From Cryptomeria japonica (Eukaryota; Streptophyta; Pinopsida; Cupressales; Cupressaceae), in the NCBI RefSeq assembly GCF_030272615.1, contig NC_081410.1, forward strand, positions 185,741,619 to 185,801,618: DNA of 60,000 nucleotides. Direction: 5' to 3'. Below the pieces are notes generated by a model that did not search any database, was not told the origin of the DNA, and saw only the letters and a program-made list of their open reading frames with translations. The position numbers were made by a program, and so were the translations under genes. Of this stretch, positions 11,803-23,178 are shown piece by piece (positions within the stretch are counted from its first letter, which is position 1; each line of letters opens with the position of its first letter).

Positions 11803-14637
11803 TTATGCAAAGGATGGGATCAAAGGGATGGAAGGATGGAAAATATGCATTGTATAATGGGTAGGGTATTGGAAGAATTGGGCTTCAGTGGATGGAAATG
11901 TTGGCAAGATTGACATTGGCACACACCTTGAGGGGTGATGGATTGATGGAGGAAAAATGGATCTTAGATTGTGAGATTTGGATGGAGGAAAGGATATGGA
12001 TTTTGGGACATAAGGGCCCAAAATGGATAAAGAAGGTGATGGAGGAACAAATTTGAGAGGGTTGGATGGAGGAATAGCAACTTTGGATGCCAAGTTGGAT
12101 TTTTCTTTAGGCTTTTGTGCTTCAAGGAGTTGCTTAGGGATCCACATGGTTTTTGATTTTTCATGCTTTTGTGGTTCCTTGGAGTGCATTGCTTGCACAA
12201 GGGATTTAGGAACCCATATATATTTTGACTTTGCTTTATTTTTCTCAATGGGCCTTTGTGGGCTTTTGGATATTTCTTTTTCTTTTTGGATCATATTTTT
12301 CTTTGTTTTGACATGTCAATTATATTGGACATGTTGATCCTTGAATACATGTGAATTGCTAGACTTATGACTTTTATACTTGGCATCCAAATTGCTTGGA
12401 GGGGGAAAGGAATGCATGGATGGATATGAATGAAATGGAGTTCTTTTGGATTGATGAAATTTACTCAAGTATGTGTGCATTTGTTGACCTTGCATAGGAG
12501 ATGGAGGGATATAGGGACCTAGAATGGATGGAAGTGATGATGGGGAAGGTGGACATTTGGATTTTGACTTTGAAGGGATACCAACGCCTTGAGTGTGAGC
12601 TTTGTAGCCATGACCATTAGTATATTCTTTGATATGAAGGGGTTCTTTCTCATGAAGGTCTATTCCTTTGCCTTTATGAATATCTTGACTTGTAGGATAC
12701 TCTTTTCTTTGGGAAGAAGACGCGAGTCCATTATGAGGTGGATATGATATGGGAGAAATAATGAGATCTTGAAGTGGATCAGATTGCACCAAAGTGAAAG
12801 AACCCATTATGCATGTCGAGGGTTCATGAACATCTTGCACTGACATGTTAGAATCATGAGGGGGATTAGGATCATGAGGGGGACTAGGATTGTGTGGTGG
12901 ACATGGTTCAATGACAGGCTCTTCAAGAGATGGAATGGGAGGAATAATGGGATCATCAAAAGAAATGTGATCTTGGAGTGTATATGGAGCATTAAGACAA
13001 GGAGATGGAGGAACAAAAGGATCTTGTGGAGGATTTAAAGGAATAATTTGATCTTGAAAAGGAGGAAGATCATTGGAATTCTCTTTAAAGGTGCTTTGCT
13101 CTTGACTTTCAATGGGATCATCATAAAGGATGGAAAGGATATCTTGATCTTTCTCAGGAAGTGGAATGTCAATGGGATTTGAAAGGACATTCTTTTCATG
13201 AAATGGAAGGGGATCATTTGGGATTGGATGGACTGGGATATCTTGATCTTTCTCAGGGAATGGAGTGTCAATAGGACTTTGGATAGGATGGACAAGAATA
13301 GGGGAATCATCATGAGTGTCTGGGGAAATGGGATCTTGGTCAACAATTGGATGGGATGATAAGGTTTTAGGATCTTGATCTTGATTTTCTTTAGGACTCA
13401 TTTCTTCATGCTCTAAATTATCCTCTCGACATGAGGTTGGACTTTGGATATGCATGGGGGATTCTGACAAGGGATCAATGGTTTGGCATGAAGGAAATGC
13501 ACTTTGAACATTTGTGATGGATTTTGGCAAGGAATCAATGCTTGAACATGAGGAAGAAGGACTTTGAATGGGGTTCTCTAAAATAGGTAATGGCAATAAA
13601 GTGCATGGTTGCATTGGGTCTTGTATTTCTGAAACATGACAAGGATGGGCATCATGAATTGGATTATCGTGGCAATCAATTATGGATAGCTCTTGGGTAA
13701 TTGCATCCTTGAGTGTATTGTTTGATGAGGACAATATAGAAGGTTCTTGTGAAACTTCTAAAGGTGTAGGGATAGATGCCACTGGAGAGTGAATTTGCTT
13801 GTGGGGGGGTGAGGCATTGCTAGACATAGTTGTATTATCTTGATCTTCCTCAAAGAACTCACTTGGTAGTTTCCTTAAGATCATTGCAATAAAGCCACCT
13901 TTCTTTCGAGGTTTTGACATGGTAGTATCTGGAATTTGAACTTGTTTTTGGTTTGATGTCATGTTTTGATATTGGACTTGGTTCAATTGTTCCAACATGT
14001 TTGAAACTTGTCTTGGTGCATGTTGCAAGTTTTGTTTTTGAATTTGTGATTGTAGTTGTTGGCATTGATATTTTGATTGAACTTGTTGATATTCCACCAT
14101 TGGTTGAACTATTTGTGGACATTGTATAGTTGGTTGCACATATTGTTGAAATTGGGCCATTGGTTGCGTTGGTTGAATATGTTGGACAATTGGTTGTGAT
14201 GGTTGAAAATCTGATTGATAGTAAACACCTTCTTGTTCTTGTTGTGGAGGCACATAATGTTGTTGGCTCTTTTCTTGAAATTGTTTCATCATCTCTATTT
14301 GGGAGAGAAGAGCTGGTATGTCTGATCGTTCGATAAGAGACCTTACATCAATTGGCTCAATATTTGGATTTCGACCTGGAAGTTTTCAAAACATTTTGGA
14401 CATTTGTGATCTATTCTTCTCAATGTTTTTCACTCTTTGTTCCAATATCTCCTCTTCTTGAGCTAGTTTCTCCTCTAGTTTTTGTATTTGGAGACTTGTT
14501 TCATCATAAAAAGTTTGATCAATGTTGCTTTGTTGTTGGGTTGGATAGAATTGTGATTGCATTGTCGGTTGATATGTCAAACTTTGTTGCATCATTGGTG
14601 CTTGAAACCTTGTTTCAATAGACATGTCACTATACAA
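11803..14637 (-). pseudogene. element B long ORF: Gln/Pro-rich protein of unknown function
   Basis: One minus-strand frame runs from an ATG at 14637 to a stop at 11803, about 944 codons. It is broken only by two TGA codons (14386-14388 and 12316-12318); the surrounding residues make CGA (Arg) a likely ancestor at both. The N-terminal about 85 residues end in a coiled coil rich in E/K. A Q-rich region follows (many QPxxQ), then a long P/S/D/H-rich disordered region with repeated EKDQDI. Near the C-terminus are two related motifs, YIWVPKSLVQA and TMWIPKQLLEA. I find no Gag, zinc knuckle, protease, RT or integrase. It occupies the Gag position of an LTR element, so it may be a Gag-like RNA- or particle-associated protein, but that is only positional inference. 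Confidence 0.7.
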
Positions 14638-16464
14638 TGTTTTTGGGATTTTTTATTTTAAACGGATGATGTATGATATGCAACTAAATGCAAACTAAAT
14701 AGATGAAAATGCAATCTATGTTTTTGTTTGTTTTTCAAGATTTTGACAAACTTTTGGAATGCAAATCTAAGAAAGGGACCCTTGGGAAATTGAAATGATG
14801 TGTAGACCTCAAAGGACAAAAGGACGTAAGTGACAAAAGGACAAATGACAAAGTCTCCCCTATATGCTTGGATACTAAGCTAGGTTTGACCAAATGACAT
14901 GGATGACAAAAGGACAAAAGGTTTGATAAGGTCTAGACTTCCTAACAATGACTTAGGGTTTATCAAAGATTTGTATTACTCAAGTATGACAAAACTTAAT
15001 TTTGGCACTATATGCAAAGGGACATTACTATGCAAGTGACCTTAATATGATATGATAATGACCTAAGCTTAATGAAGAGACCTAGGGTATGCAAATATGA
15101 ATGAATGACAATGATATGACTTTGATGCAAGAGGACATATACAAATGGATGACTCTTATTGATATGCAAAGGAGTATGACTTAGGTGAAATCTAACCTTG
15201 GTACTTGACAATGAACTTTGCAAAATGCAACCTAGGATGAACTTAAATGTAAGTGACATGAATGTTGAGACAAGATTTTGAACAATATTTGACAACCATG
15301 TTTGAAGATGAGTTTTGAAGATTTGTTGGACCTTTGTTGGATGAATGTCTCTTGTGTTTAATCTTATGTTGGATCAATTTGTTTTGCTTTTTGAAATGGG
15401 ATGCAATTCAACTTTTGACAAGCAAAGAATACAAGATATTGCAACTTAGACTCAAGACAATCATGCTCATTCGCACATTTCTTATGGTAGGCAAAGACAT
15501 TAGGTACTTGAGAGGTAGACTCATTATGGGATTCAAGGAGAATACATAGATGCTTGACCCCACGGGCTCCCCTCCACGGCACTCACTTCTCAGGGCAGCT
15601 AAGCATTAGTCCCCATGGAAATCTCCCCATGGCGAACTTAGTATCTCTTCCAAGTATCCGAATTTGTCCTTCTCAAGAAACTAGAAGGGTTTTTGGTCTC
15701 TAAAAACAAGGTGTTTAGTAAGGATTTCTGTTAAGCATTACTCCTTGATGTCACACAAGCGTGATTGAGACATTAAGCCCATCAAGATACCAAACAAATG
15801 TAGTCACGCAAGAATGATTTAGACCAAGAGGCCCTACTTAGATGTTGATATGAGAAAGAGTCCAAGGGTCATCACTTCCCAAGTAACTGCAATTCCCACG
15901 TAATACTTCCTTCAAAGCTTTCCCTCATCAGGTATTTTTTTATAGTGAGTTAGAATGCCAAGGAATTCTAGCCGTACTCACTTTGGGTCATTCCCTTCTC
16001 ATGATTATCACTTTCTTGCAAAAGCAAAGTGGTCAGGAAGGCAGGCCCTCTAAAGGAGACACACAATCAACAACACAAGCATGGTATCGAAGATCTGGAT
16101 TTCTGATCACCCTAAGAAGGATGAGAGCATACTCTCCTACTTCAATGTCATACTCAACAATCAAAGCAAACAAAAGTTCATTCCAACCTATTTAGAAATC
16201 ACTAGGTGCCTAAAAATTAAATACAAACACAAAGTTTGATTGTTTCTCCAAGGCAACCTGCAAAAACCCAAGTTAGAAGTTTGATACGCTTATTCTTTGA
16301 CTTTCGAATCTGCACAAAGCGTGTTAGTAGTTTGATTTATTGTCTTTGCCCTGCATATGCCAAGATTCTGCATAGATAATTAGTACCAAAATCCAAAGCA
16401 CAGAAAATAGAATGCAAAAATACAACAAATTTCAAGTAAACACTGCATTTTTTACCTATGTTCT
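14638..16464 (-). other. element B leader, no gene seen
   Basis: About 1.8 kb between the ORF start and the repeat cluster near the PBS. Long leaders are usual in large non-autonomous elements. A GC-richer block at about 15560-15640 stands out from the AT-rich surroundings. No coding domain is recognised. Confidence 0.45.
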
Positions 16465-16595
16465 AGACTTTACACAGGCACAGAACCCATGACACAGGCA
16501 CATAATGCAGGACAAAAGCGCAGAATGTCTTCAACACAGGCGCAAAATGCTCAACACAGGCGCAGGATTCAGGACACAGGCACAGAAGTCTCCAA
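16465..16595. repeat. short-unit repeat cluster of ACACAGGCGCAG
   Basis: Six or more units of ACACAGGC(A/G)CA(G/A)A spaced about 18-22 bp apart, for example at about 16473, 16491, 16534, 16553 and 16573. The related cluster at 7376-7513 lies at the other end of the same element. Confidence 0.78.
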
Positions 16596-16685
16596 AAAAC
16601 CCTGCACGACCCTGTTCTTGGGTTTTTTGGCCTGCAAATCAACTTGAGAGCACTTAAAACACCATAAACAGGTTAGAAGGTTAGT

Positions 16686-16704
16686 GTTCACGTCAAGTTC
16701 ACCA
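16686..16704 (-). promoter_or_regulatory. element B primer-binding site
   Basis: The minus strand reads TGGTGAACTTGACGTGAAC, 5 bases from the 5' LTR. Element F has the same site with CC for TT. The tRNA is not identified. Confidence 0.82.
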
Positions 16705-16709
16705 ATTAA

Positions 16710-18290
16710 TGTAGCATAGGAAATAGGAGATCATCACAAGACAAGATAAACATAATAGCTCAATCGCAAATGCATTCATTGCAATGATCTAATCCTAAAC
16801 ACATTCAATAGAGACATGAAATAAAAACATTCACAAGCAAAGACATATGCAAACCAATAGTAGATTTGAATGCTCCTTCATGCAGCTCCATTGTTCTTCT
16901 TTCCTCTTCAAATGGTTTGGTTGTGGATCTCACCTACAAATGCACATACATGATTGAAAGCAAGATTGACATTGATTATTGATCAAGAGTACTAGAAGCA
17001 TAAATTCGATAGTCTGATTACAAATTATTAATTAAGGGTTATTCTCATTATTAGCCAAGATTGAAGAAATTCATCCAATTTATAGAAGAATTGGAGAGAT
17101 GACAAGATTAGCATGATAGTTATTCAAATGGAAATTCAAATCAAGAATAGCAAAATTATGACATGTCTATGACAAATTGCTATGCAAGGGTTTATGACAA
17201 TTTATGACAAATTCTATGTCAAGAATTTATGACAATTTATGACAAATTTCTATGTCAAGAATTGATTGATTGTCAATTATGACAAATTTCTATGTCATTT
17301 CCATGAATTTAGGAGAGAAATAGGAGGAGATTGAAATAAGGAATTAGAAAATTAAGAAATTAGAAAATGAGGAAATTAGGAATTAAGAAATTGATGGAAA
17401 TTAGAAATTAGGTAAATTAATTAATAATTTATCATTTATTAATTAATTCACAAGGAGGAATAATTAGCCAATTAAATGAACATTTAATTGCAATGAGAAG
17501 ACTTAGAATAAATAAACAATTTATTAATCCTAAAGGAAGAAATGACACACACAAGGTTAAATGATTAAATCACAAAACCCTAGAAGATGAATTAGGTCTT
17601 GATGAAAGATAATTGACTCAATTCGATTTGATTTTGGATTGATAAATGACCAATGTGATAAATGATTTGATTGAGAAAAAGGTGCCAATTGACGAGGAAC
17701 AATGACTAATTGATCCAAATTGACATAATTGAGACAGACAACAATCGATGACAAATCAATCGCCAAATGACAAGATTGACAAGAGGACAAGAATCGATGA
17801 CAAAATAGATTGCAAAACGACAATATTGAAAATGACCATGATCAGTGACAAATTGATCGTGAAATGACAAGATCGAACATGACAACGATTGATGACAAAT
17901 CGATCGTTAAGAGGACAAGATTGAAGGATTGATGATAAATCGACAAGATTGATAAGAGGACAATGATCGATGACAAATCGATCGCAAGATTGACAGGAGG
18001 ACAAAACCCTAATTAGGATTGATGATGTCCAAAATGATGAAAAATAAGCACACACATTGATGCAATAGGATAAGATTGATTAAAATCATGACTGGATAGT
18101 GTTGTCGAAAAGACCAAATTTGAGAGTGAGATAAATGAAGAATGTAGAAGAATGACTCGATGTTCGCAAATGATAAAAACCAAGTATGAATCATAGGGGA
18201 AATGTTAATGCGACGCACAACCTAAAATGAGGCAATGCACAAATGTTAAAGTATGATCCCACAAGCGTTGACCATTTTTAGGTGTCTACA
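16710..18290 (-). repeat. element B 5' LTR (right)
   Basis: Same 1581 bp length as the left copy, with TGTAG and CTACA ends. A TATAAAT box on the minus strand at 17084-17078 is a plausible promoter element for the sense transcript. The right boundary is followed by the GGTAC target duplication. Confidence 0.92.
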
Positions 18291-18635
18291 GGTACAATGA
18301 AAGACATAGAGGTGAAAATATCAGCATTCTTTGAGACAACCTATAAGATGGATGTCATAGTAACTGACACCAAGCCCCATTATGGAATGCTTTTATCTAG
18401 ATAGTGGGCTGCAACAGTTGGAGGAAATGTCCAACTAGATCTCTCATATGCAACCATCCCAGTGAATGGGAATCGGGTGAATTTATATAGAGAACCATGT
18501 GCCCTAGTGGTCATTGATAAAATAGATCCTAACATGCTTAATTGCATGATTGATGTGGACCTTGACAACTTTAGAATTAAACCAATTCATCCTCAGCTAA
18601 AAAATATAGACCCTATTGTTAATGAACTGGAATAT
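18291..18635 (+). pseudogene. gypsy-1 protease, C-terminal half
   Basis: After the duplicated GGTAC the frame continues with GTMKDIEVKISAFFETTYKM and then HYGMLLSR*WAATVGG, which matches the end of plant gypsy proteases (ILLGRPWL-type motif, here with a stop for a residue). A linker then leads into RNase H. Confidence 0.75.
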
Positions 18636-19111
18636 CAACAAGAAGGCATGTGGCAGATGTACTTTTATGGAGATTGTTCCAAAGAAGGATCTGGAGTAGG
18701 AGTACTTTTCGTTTCCCCATCAGGCACTACTTTTAAATACTCCTTTCTATTGGCTTTTCAATGTACAAACAATACAACTGAGTATGAGGCCTTATTATTG
18801 GGGTTGGAAATTGCTAAGAAACATATGGGATTCAGTTGTTAAGAGTTTTTGGAGATTCAGAACTTGTGGTGTCTCAGATAAGATCAAAATATGCATCTAA
18901 GAATGATAGGTTAAAAAAGTATAAACATGTTGTTTGGGATGTGATTGAATACTTTGATGCATTTTTAATTGACTGGATTGAAAGGTCAAAAAATATTATG
19001 TTCGACTTCTTAGCTAATGTTGCACTAAAAAATGATGATGTAACATTGACTAGAGTATCAATAGTTGAGATCAAGGCCAGACCTTCTATTCTAGACAATG
19101 TGTATAACTAG
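18636..19111 (+). pseudogene. gypsy-1 RNase H located upstream of RT
   Basis: The domain reads MWQMYFYGDCSKEGSGVGVL, then TTEYEALLLGLEIAKK, then VFGDSELVVSQI and FDFLANVA. This is the order of the D, E, D, D catalytic positions of the archaeal/plant-type RNase H found as a second RNase H in Tat-like gypsy elements. The first Asp is replaced by Tyr, so the domain is probably inactive. A one-base shift near 18830 divides it. It lies between protease and RT, not behind RT where Tat and Ogre elements usually have it. Part of the same pol frame as the RT and integrase that follow. Confidence 0.8.
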
Positions 19112-19870
19112 CAAGTGTTCAAAAATGATGATGATATACTCAGTTTTGTACAATGCATTGATGAATATGAAGGTCAGAAAATCAGCTGTAATGCTTTGGT
19201 AGAAATAGTAGATGGGAAAGAAATAGTTTTTGGAAATGATATAGTTCAACTGGAAACTAATGAGATACCCAAAGGACTAGTGGAACTGGAGGGTATGTTC
19301 AGCTATAGTGATAGTCATTTACACCAGAAGTCATCTACTAAGTTGGAAGATCTAGAAGAGGTAAACTTAGGGACAAAGTCATCCCCTAAGTTGGTGTATA
19401 TTGGAAAAAATATGTCTTCCCATATCAAGGCCAACCTCATTAATCTGCTAAAATAGTATAAATGTGTTTTTTCATGGTCTTATGATGACCTAAAAGCATA
19501 TAGATAAGATTTATTTCAGCATGAAATACCTCTACATCCTGATGCTAAGCCTTTCAGACAAAATCAAAGACCTATCAACCCCCTCCTGGAACCCAAAATG
19601 CAAAAAGAATTGACCAAGCTGAGAGAAGGGGGAATTATAAAGCCCATAAGGCATTCATCATGGGTATCCAATCTGCTTCCTGTTAGGAAGAAGAATGGGG
19701 ACATAAGGCTCTATGTAGATTTTAGGAATTTGAATGTCACTTCTCTTAAGGACAACTACTCATCGCCAAATATGGAAGTCATGCTATAGAGGGTAACTGG
19801 GTGTGACCTGCTATCAATGATGGATGGTTTCTTTGGGTACAATTAGGTATTGGTAAAAGAGTCTGAGCAG
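19112..19870 (+). pseudogene. gypsy-1 reverse transcriptase, N-terminal part
   Basis: A linker (about 19115-19456) leads into RT with FQHEIPLHPDAKPFRQNQRP, GGIIKPIRHSSWVSNLLPVR and KKNGDIRLYVDFRNLN, RT fingers and palm blocks of Ty3/gypsy. Stops occur near 19454, 19504, 19787 and 19844. The frame is cut at 19870 by a solo LTR within the palm, after LLSMMDGFFGYN. Confidence 0.88.
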
Positions 19871-20909
19871 TGTTGGTATTATGGATGTGTAGCATTAGTT
19901 TTGTCATTGATGTCAACACTTATCCTTCTAGAGATCTTTGGTTATGTTGAACTAGCATATTATGTTCACCGGCAAGTTCAGTGACTTATGCATAGTCACC
20001 GGTATATTGTTCACTGATAGGTTATATTGTTCACCGATACTGAGGATGACTTGTTATCATCTGGAGATCACCTGGTTATGTCGAAGACATGGTTTGGATA
20101 CTTTGTTTTGGTGTTTTGGTTATTGGTCTAATCTGGTTGACATATTTGTTATTACCATCAAATTGGTCTAGGTTATGAACCGACATGCATTATCTATTCC
20201 AGATTAGCACGACACGTTATGGAGATGATTTATTAATTGGATATTGTTGTAAATGTATTGAGCTAACTTAATGCATCACATCTTGACTTGTCTGTAATTG
20301 ATTTTATTGTAATATTCTTAGTAATCCTACCTACACATTTGGTCCTAGGTTTTGGTATATATGTAACGTCTCATTTGTGATATGAGATATGGTATGAGCA
20401 AAGAAGAAAAAGGTTCTGGTATTGTAACATGGTATGTGCGAATATTAAAGATCATATGAGAAGACCATAGAGAAGGTTCAAGGAAGGTTTGAAGATGATT
20501 ATCAGAGCTTAACCGGTACTGAATCCAGCATTGGAGATGCTACTTTGAGCAGTACATTATCATTGGATTTAACCATCCAATTGTAGTCAGTGTGACTCCT
20601 ATTTTGTGATTGAGCAGTGAGCTCTAGGTGGTTGGCCTTTCTACATATGCAGACCCCATTTATATACACATACTATCTGCAGTAGTATCATCTAATTATG
20701 GGTAAGGTTTCCCACCGTGGTTTTTCCCCTTACAGGGTTTCCACGTACAAATCTTTGTGTTATGTGTTGTGGATGTTGTTTCTCTTTCTATTTTATGCAT
20801 TAAGCTTTACCGATATTATGTATCAAGTTTGATTAATTTATATTTGGGTTGAAATTAATTGACAACTGATTCACCACCCCCCCCTCTCAGTTGCCTCTGG
20901 GTCCTAACA
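19871..20909 (+). repeat. solo LTR of the copia-1/E family
   Basis: An LTR of 1039 bp from TGTTGGTATTATGG to GTCCTAACA without any internal element. It is flanked by a perfect 5 bp target duplication AGCAG (19866-19870 and 20910-20914). It arose by recombination between the LTRs of a former full element. It is closely related to the LTR at 512-1648. Confidence 0.95.
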
Positions 20910-21120
20910 AGCAGTTCAAGGCTGCTTTTAGTACCCCTTGGGGAACCTATGTTTATGTGAGGATGCCATTTGGTTTAAAGAATGTTGGGGCAACTTTTCA
21001 GAGGGCTATGGATGTAGACTTCAAAGAATTTATTAACATTATGATGGTTGTCTACCAAGGTGACCTTACATGCTCTTCAAAGAGGGCAGATGAACACTGT
21101 GGTCATCTATAAAAACTATT
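20910..21120 (+). pseudogene. gypsy-1 reverse transcriptase, C-terminal part
   Basis: RT resumes after the duplicated AGCAG with FSTPWGTYVYVRMPFGLKNV and GATFQRAMD. The catalytic YxDD box reads VVYQGDLTCSSK, so the first of the two aspartates has become Gly and the enzyme is dead. Because LTR plus duplication is 1044 bp, a multiple of three, the frame is unchanged across the insertion. Confidence 0.9.
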
Positions 21121-22000
21121 CTACAGGGCCTTGGAATTCGATGTGTCTCTAAATCCCAAAAAATACCAGTTTACTATAGGTGAAGGAAAGCTATTAGGAC
21201 ACATTGTTTCCAGGGAAGGAGTCAAGATTGACCCTGAGATAATTGAGGCTATTAACAAGGTGCCTCAACCTAAGAATGTTAAAGGAATTCAGTCCTTCTT
21301 AGGTAAAGTGAATTTTGTCAAAAGGTTTATAGCCAACTTTGCTAAGATTGTCAAGCCCATTGTTAAGTTGCTGAAAAGGGATGCTAAATTTTCTTGGGAT
21401 CAGGAAGCAGCACAGGCCTTCGACAAGATTAAAAAGGCTATTCAGGAAGCCTCGATGTTAAAATCTCCTGATTACAGTAAGCCTTTTTCACTATTTTCCT
21501 TTGCTTCTTACCATACAATAGCAACATTCTTTCTTCAGAAGGATGATGAAGGTTATGAACATCCAATTGCTTTTTAGAGTAAATCCTTGCAGGCTGCTGA
21601 GTTAAAATATGAGATTATGGAAAAATAGGCATATGCTTTAGTCAAGGTTGTTAAAACATTCAAGCCTTATCTTGTGAATGCAATGGTTGTTGCCTATGTC
21701 CCACATGCAGCTGTCAGAGACATTTTATCCCAGTCTGAAGTTACTGGTAAAAGGTGCAAGTGGATAAATAGGATACAAGAGTTTGATCTTGAGATCAAGA
21801 TCACAAAGTTGGTAAGAGGACTGGGCCTGGCCAAACTGATGACAGAGTCAAATCTTGCGAACATTGACATCAACAATGTTGAAACTGAAGAGGTTATTGT
21901 CACTAGCATTGAAATGCAACCATGGTATTCAGAGGTTGTGTATTTTTTGAAAAATGCAACATTTCCAAAGGGAATGACCCACAACTAGAAGAGAACACTA
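21121..22000 (+). pseudogene. gypsy-1 RT thumb/connection and degenerate RNase H
   Basis: The thumb reads LLGHIVSREGVKIDPEII and FLGKVNFVKRFIANFAKIVK. The following RNase H fold has LFSFASYHTIATFFLQ where an active gypsy RNase H has the DAS catalytic Asp, and its later Asp positions are missing too, while AELKYEIMEKQAYALVK is kept. It is therefore a structural tether-like domain. This agrees with a separate RNase H (18636-19111) doing the catalysis in the ancestor. Stops at about 21576 and 21627. Confidence 0.8.
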
Positions 22001-23178
22001 AAGCTAAAATCACAAAAATATGTTCTCATTCAGGGAGACCTGTATTGGAGAAACAGAGATGGGGTGTTATTAATTTGTCTAGATGATTCCTAAGCTCAAA
22101 AGGTTTTGACAAAGATGCATAATGGAGTATGTGGAGGTCACTACTCAACAAAGACAACTTCCGAAAAAATAATCAAGGTAGGATATTACTAGCCTACCTT
22201 ATTCAAGGATACTCACAAATATGTCCAGAAATGTGACCCTTGTCAAAACATTTCTTCCAAATTGAAGCATGCGGGTGTTCTGCCACTCAACCCTGTTACA
22301 GCTGAGGCCCCTTTTGCTCAATGGGGCATTGACTTCATTGGAGAGATAATAACAAAATCAAGTCGAGGTCATAGGTGGGTCTTGGTGGCCACATATTACT
22401 TTACAAAATGGATTGAGGCCATACCCACCAAACAGGCAACTAGTAAAGTTGTTGTTGATTTTTTAATGGATAACATATTGTTAAGTTTTGGTGTGCCTGT
22501 GAAGTTGATTATGGATAATGCCATGTGCTTTAGGTTTGTGGAATTTATATAATTTTGTTCAAGTTATGGAATTATCATGTCATATTCCTCACCTTACCAC
22601 CCATAGGGCAATGGCTAGATAGAATCAAGCAACAAAAGCCTCTTGAACATCGTTAAGAAGATTTTTGAGCAGAATAAAAGATCTTGGGATCAAAAGCTCA
22701 AGCTAGCTTTATGGGCAGTCAGAGTTACTGTGAAGAAGGCCATTGGTACATCCCCATTTGAATTGGTGTATGGAGTATAGGCCAGGTTACATATAAATAA
22801 TCTCCTTCCTGTGTACAAATTCTTGCAAGTTGAAGAATTGGAAGTGTCTGAACCTATGGAGGACATAATGATTCAATTGGTAGAGTTGGAAGAGATGAGA
22901 ATTATGGCTCATAAGAAGAATCTAAAAAATCAGTTGTAGTCAAAATATCTTTTTGACAAAAGAGCCACAACCAGAAAGTTTCAGATTGGTGACATGGTTC
23001 TTCAGTGGAGTGCTATAGAACAAGATAAGGGCAAACACAAGAAGTTTGAATCATTGTGGATAGGCCCTTTGATTATCTTCTATGTCAATGGAAAAGACTC
23101 ATATTTCCTAAAAAAATGAATGGTGAGCTACATGAATTGCCAGTGCATGGACAATTCCTGAAGTACTACTTCTCATAA
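22001..23178 (+). pseudogene. gypsy-1 integrase
   Basis: The HHCC zinc-binding region is visible as VCGGHYSTKT and QKCDPCQN (to about 22250). The catalytic core has WGIDFIGEI (first D), LIMDNAMCF (second D) and IESSNKSLL (E). The C-terminal part has GDMVLQWSAIEQDKGKHKKF and ends at a TAA at 23176-23178 after a one-base shift in an A7 run near 23115. Several in-frame stops. The D, D, E residues themselves are still present. Catalyses insertion of the cDNA in the nucleus in intact relatives. Confidence 0.88.

Larger units (their letters stand above)
5278..18290 (-). mobile_element. element B: non-autonomous LTR retrotransposon carrying an antisense PMD gene
   Basis: The element is bounded by two 1581 bp LTRs (5278-6858 and 16710-18290) and a perfect GGTAC target duplication (5273-5277 and 18291-18295). 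Orientation is minus: a primer-binding site TGGTGAACTTGACGTGAAC abuts the right LTR and a polypurine tract (minus strand CAAAGAGGGGCAAAA) abuts the left one. The LTRs differ at about 30 positions by eye (about 2 percent), mostly transitions, so B is younger than gypsy-1. The 9.85 kb interior has no RT, integrase, protease or recognisable Gag. It has one long sense ORF (14637 to 11803) and a plant mobile domain gene in antisense (about 7745-9411). It fits the LARD class of large retrotransposon derivatives. Confidence 0.92.
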
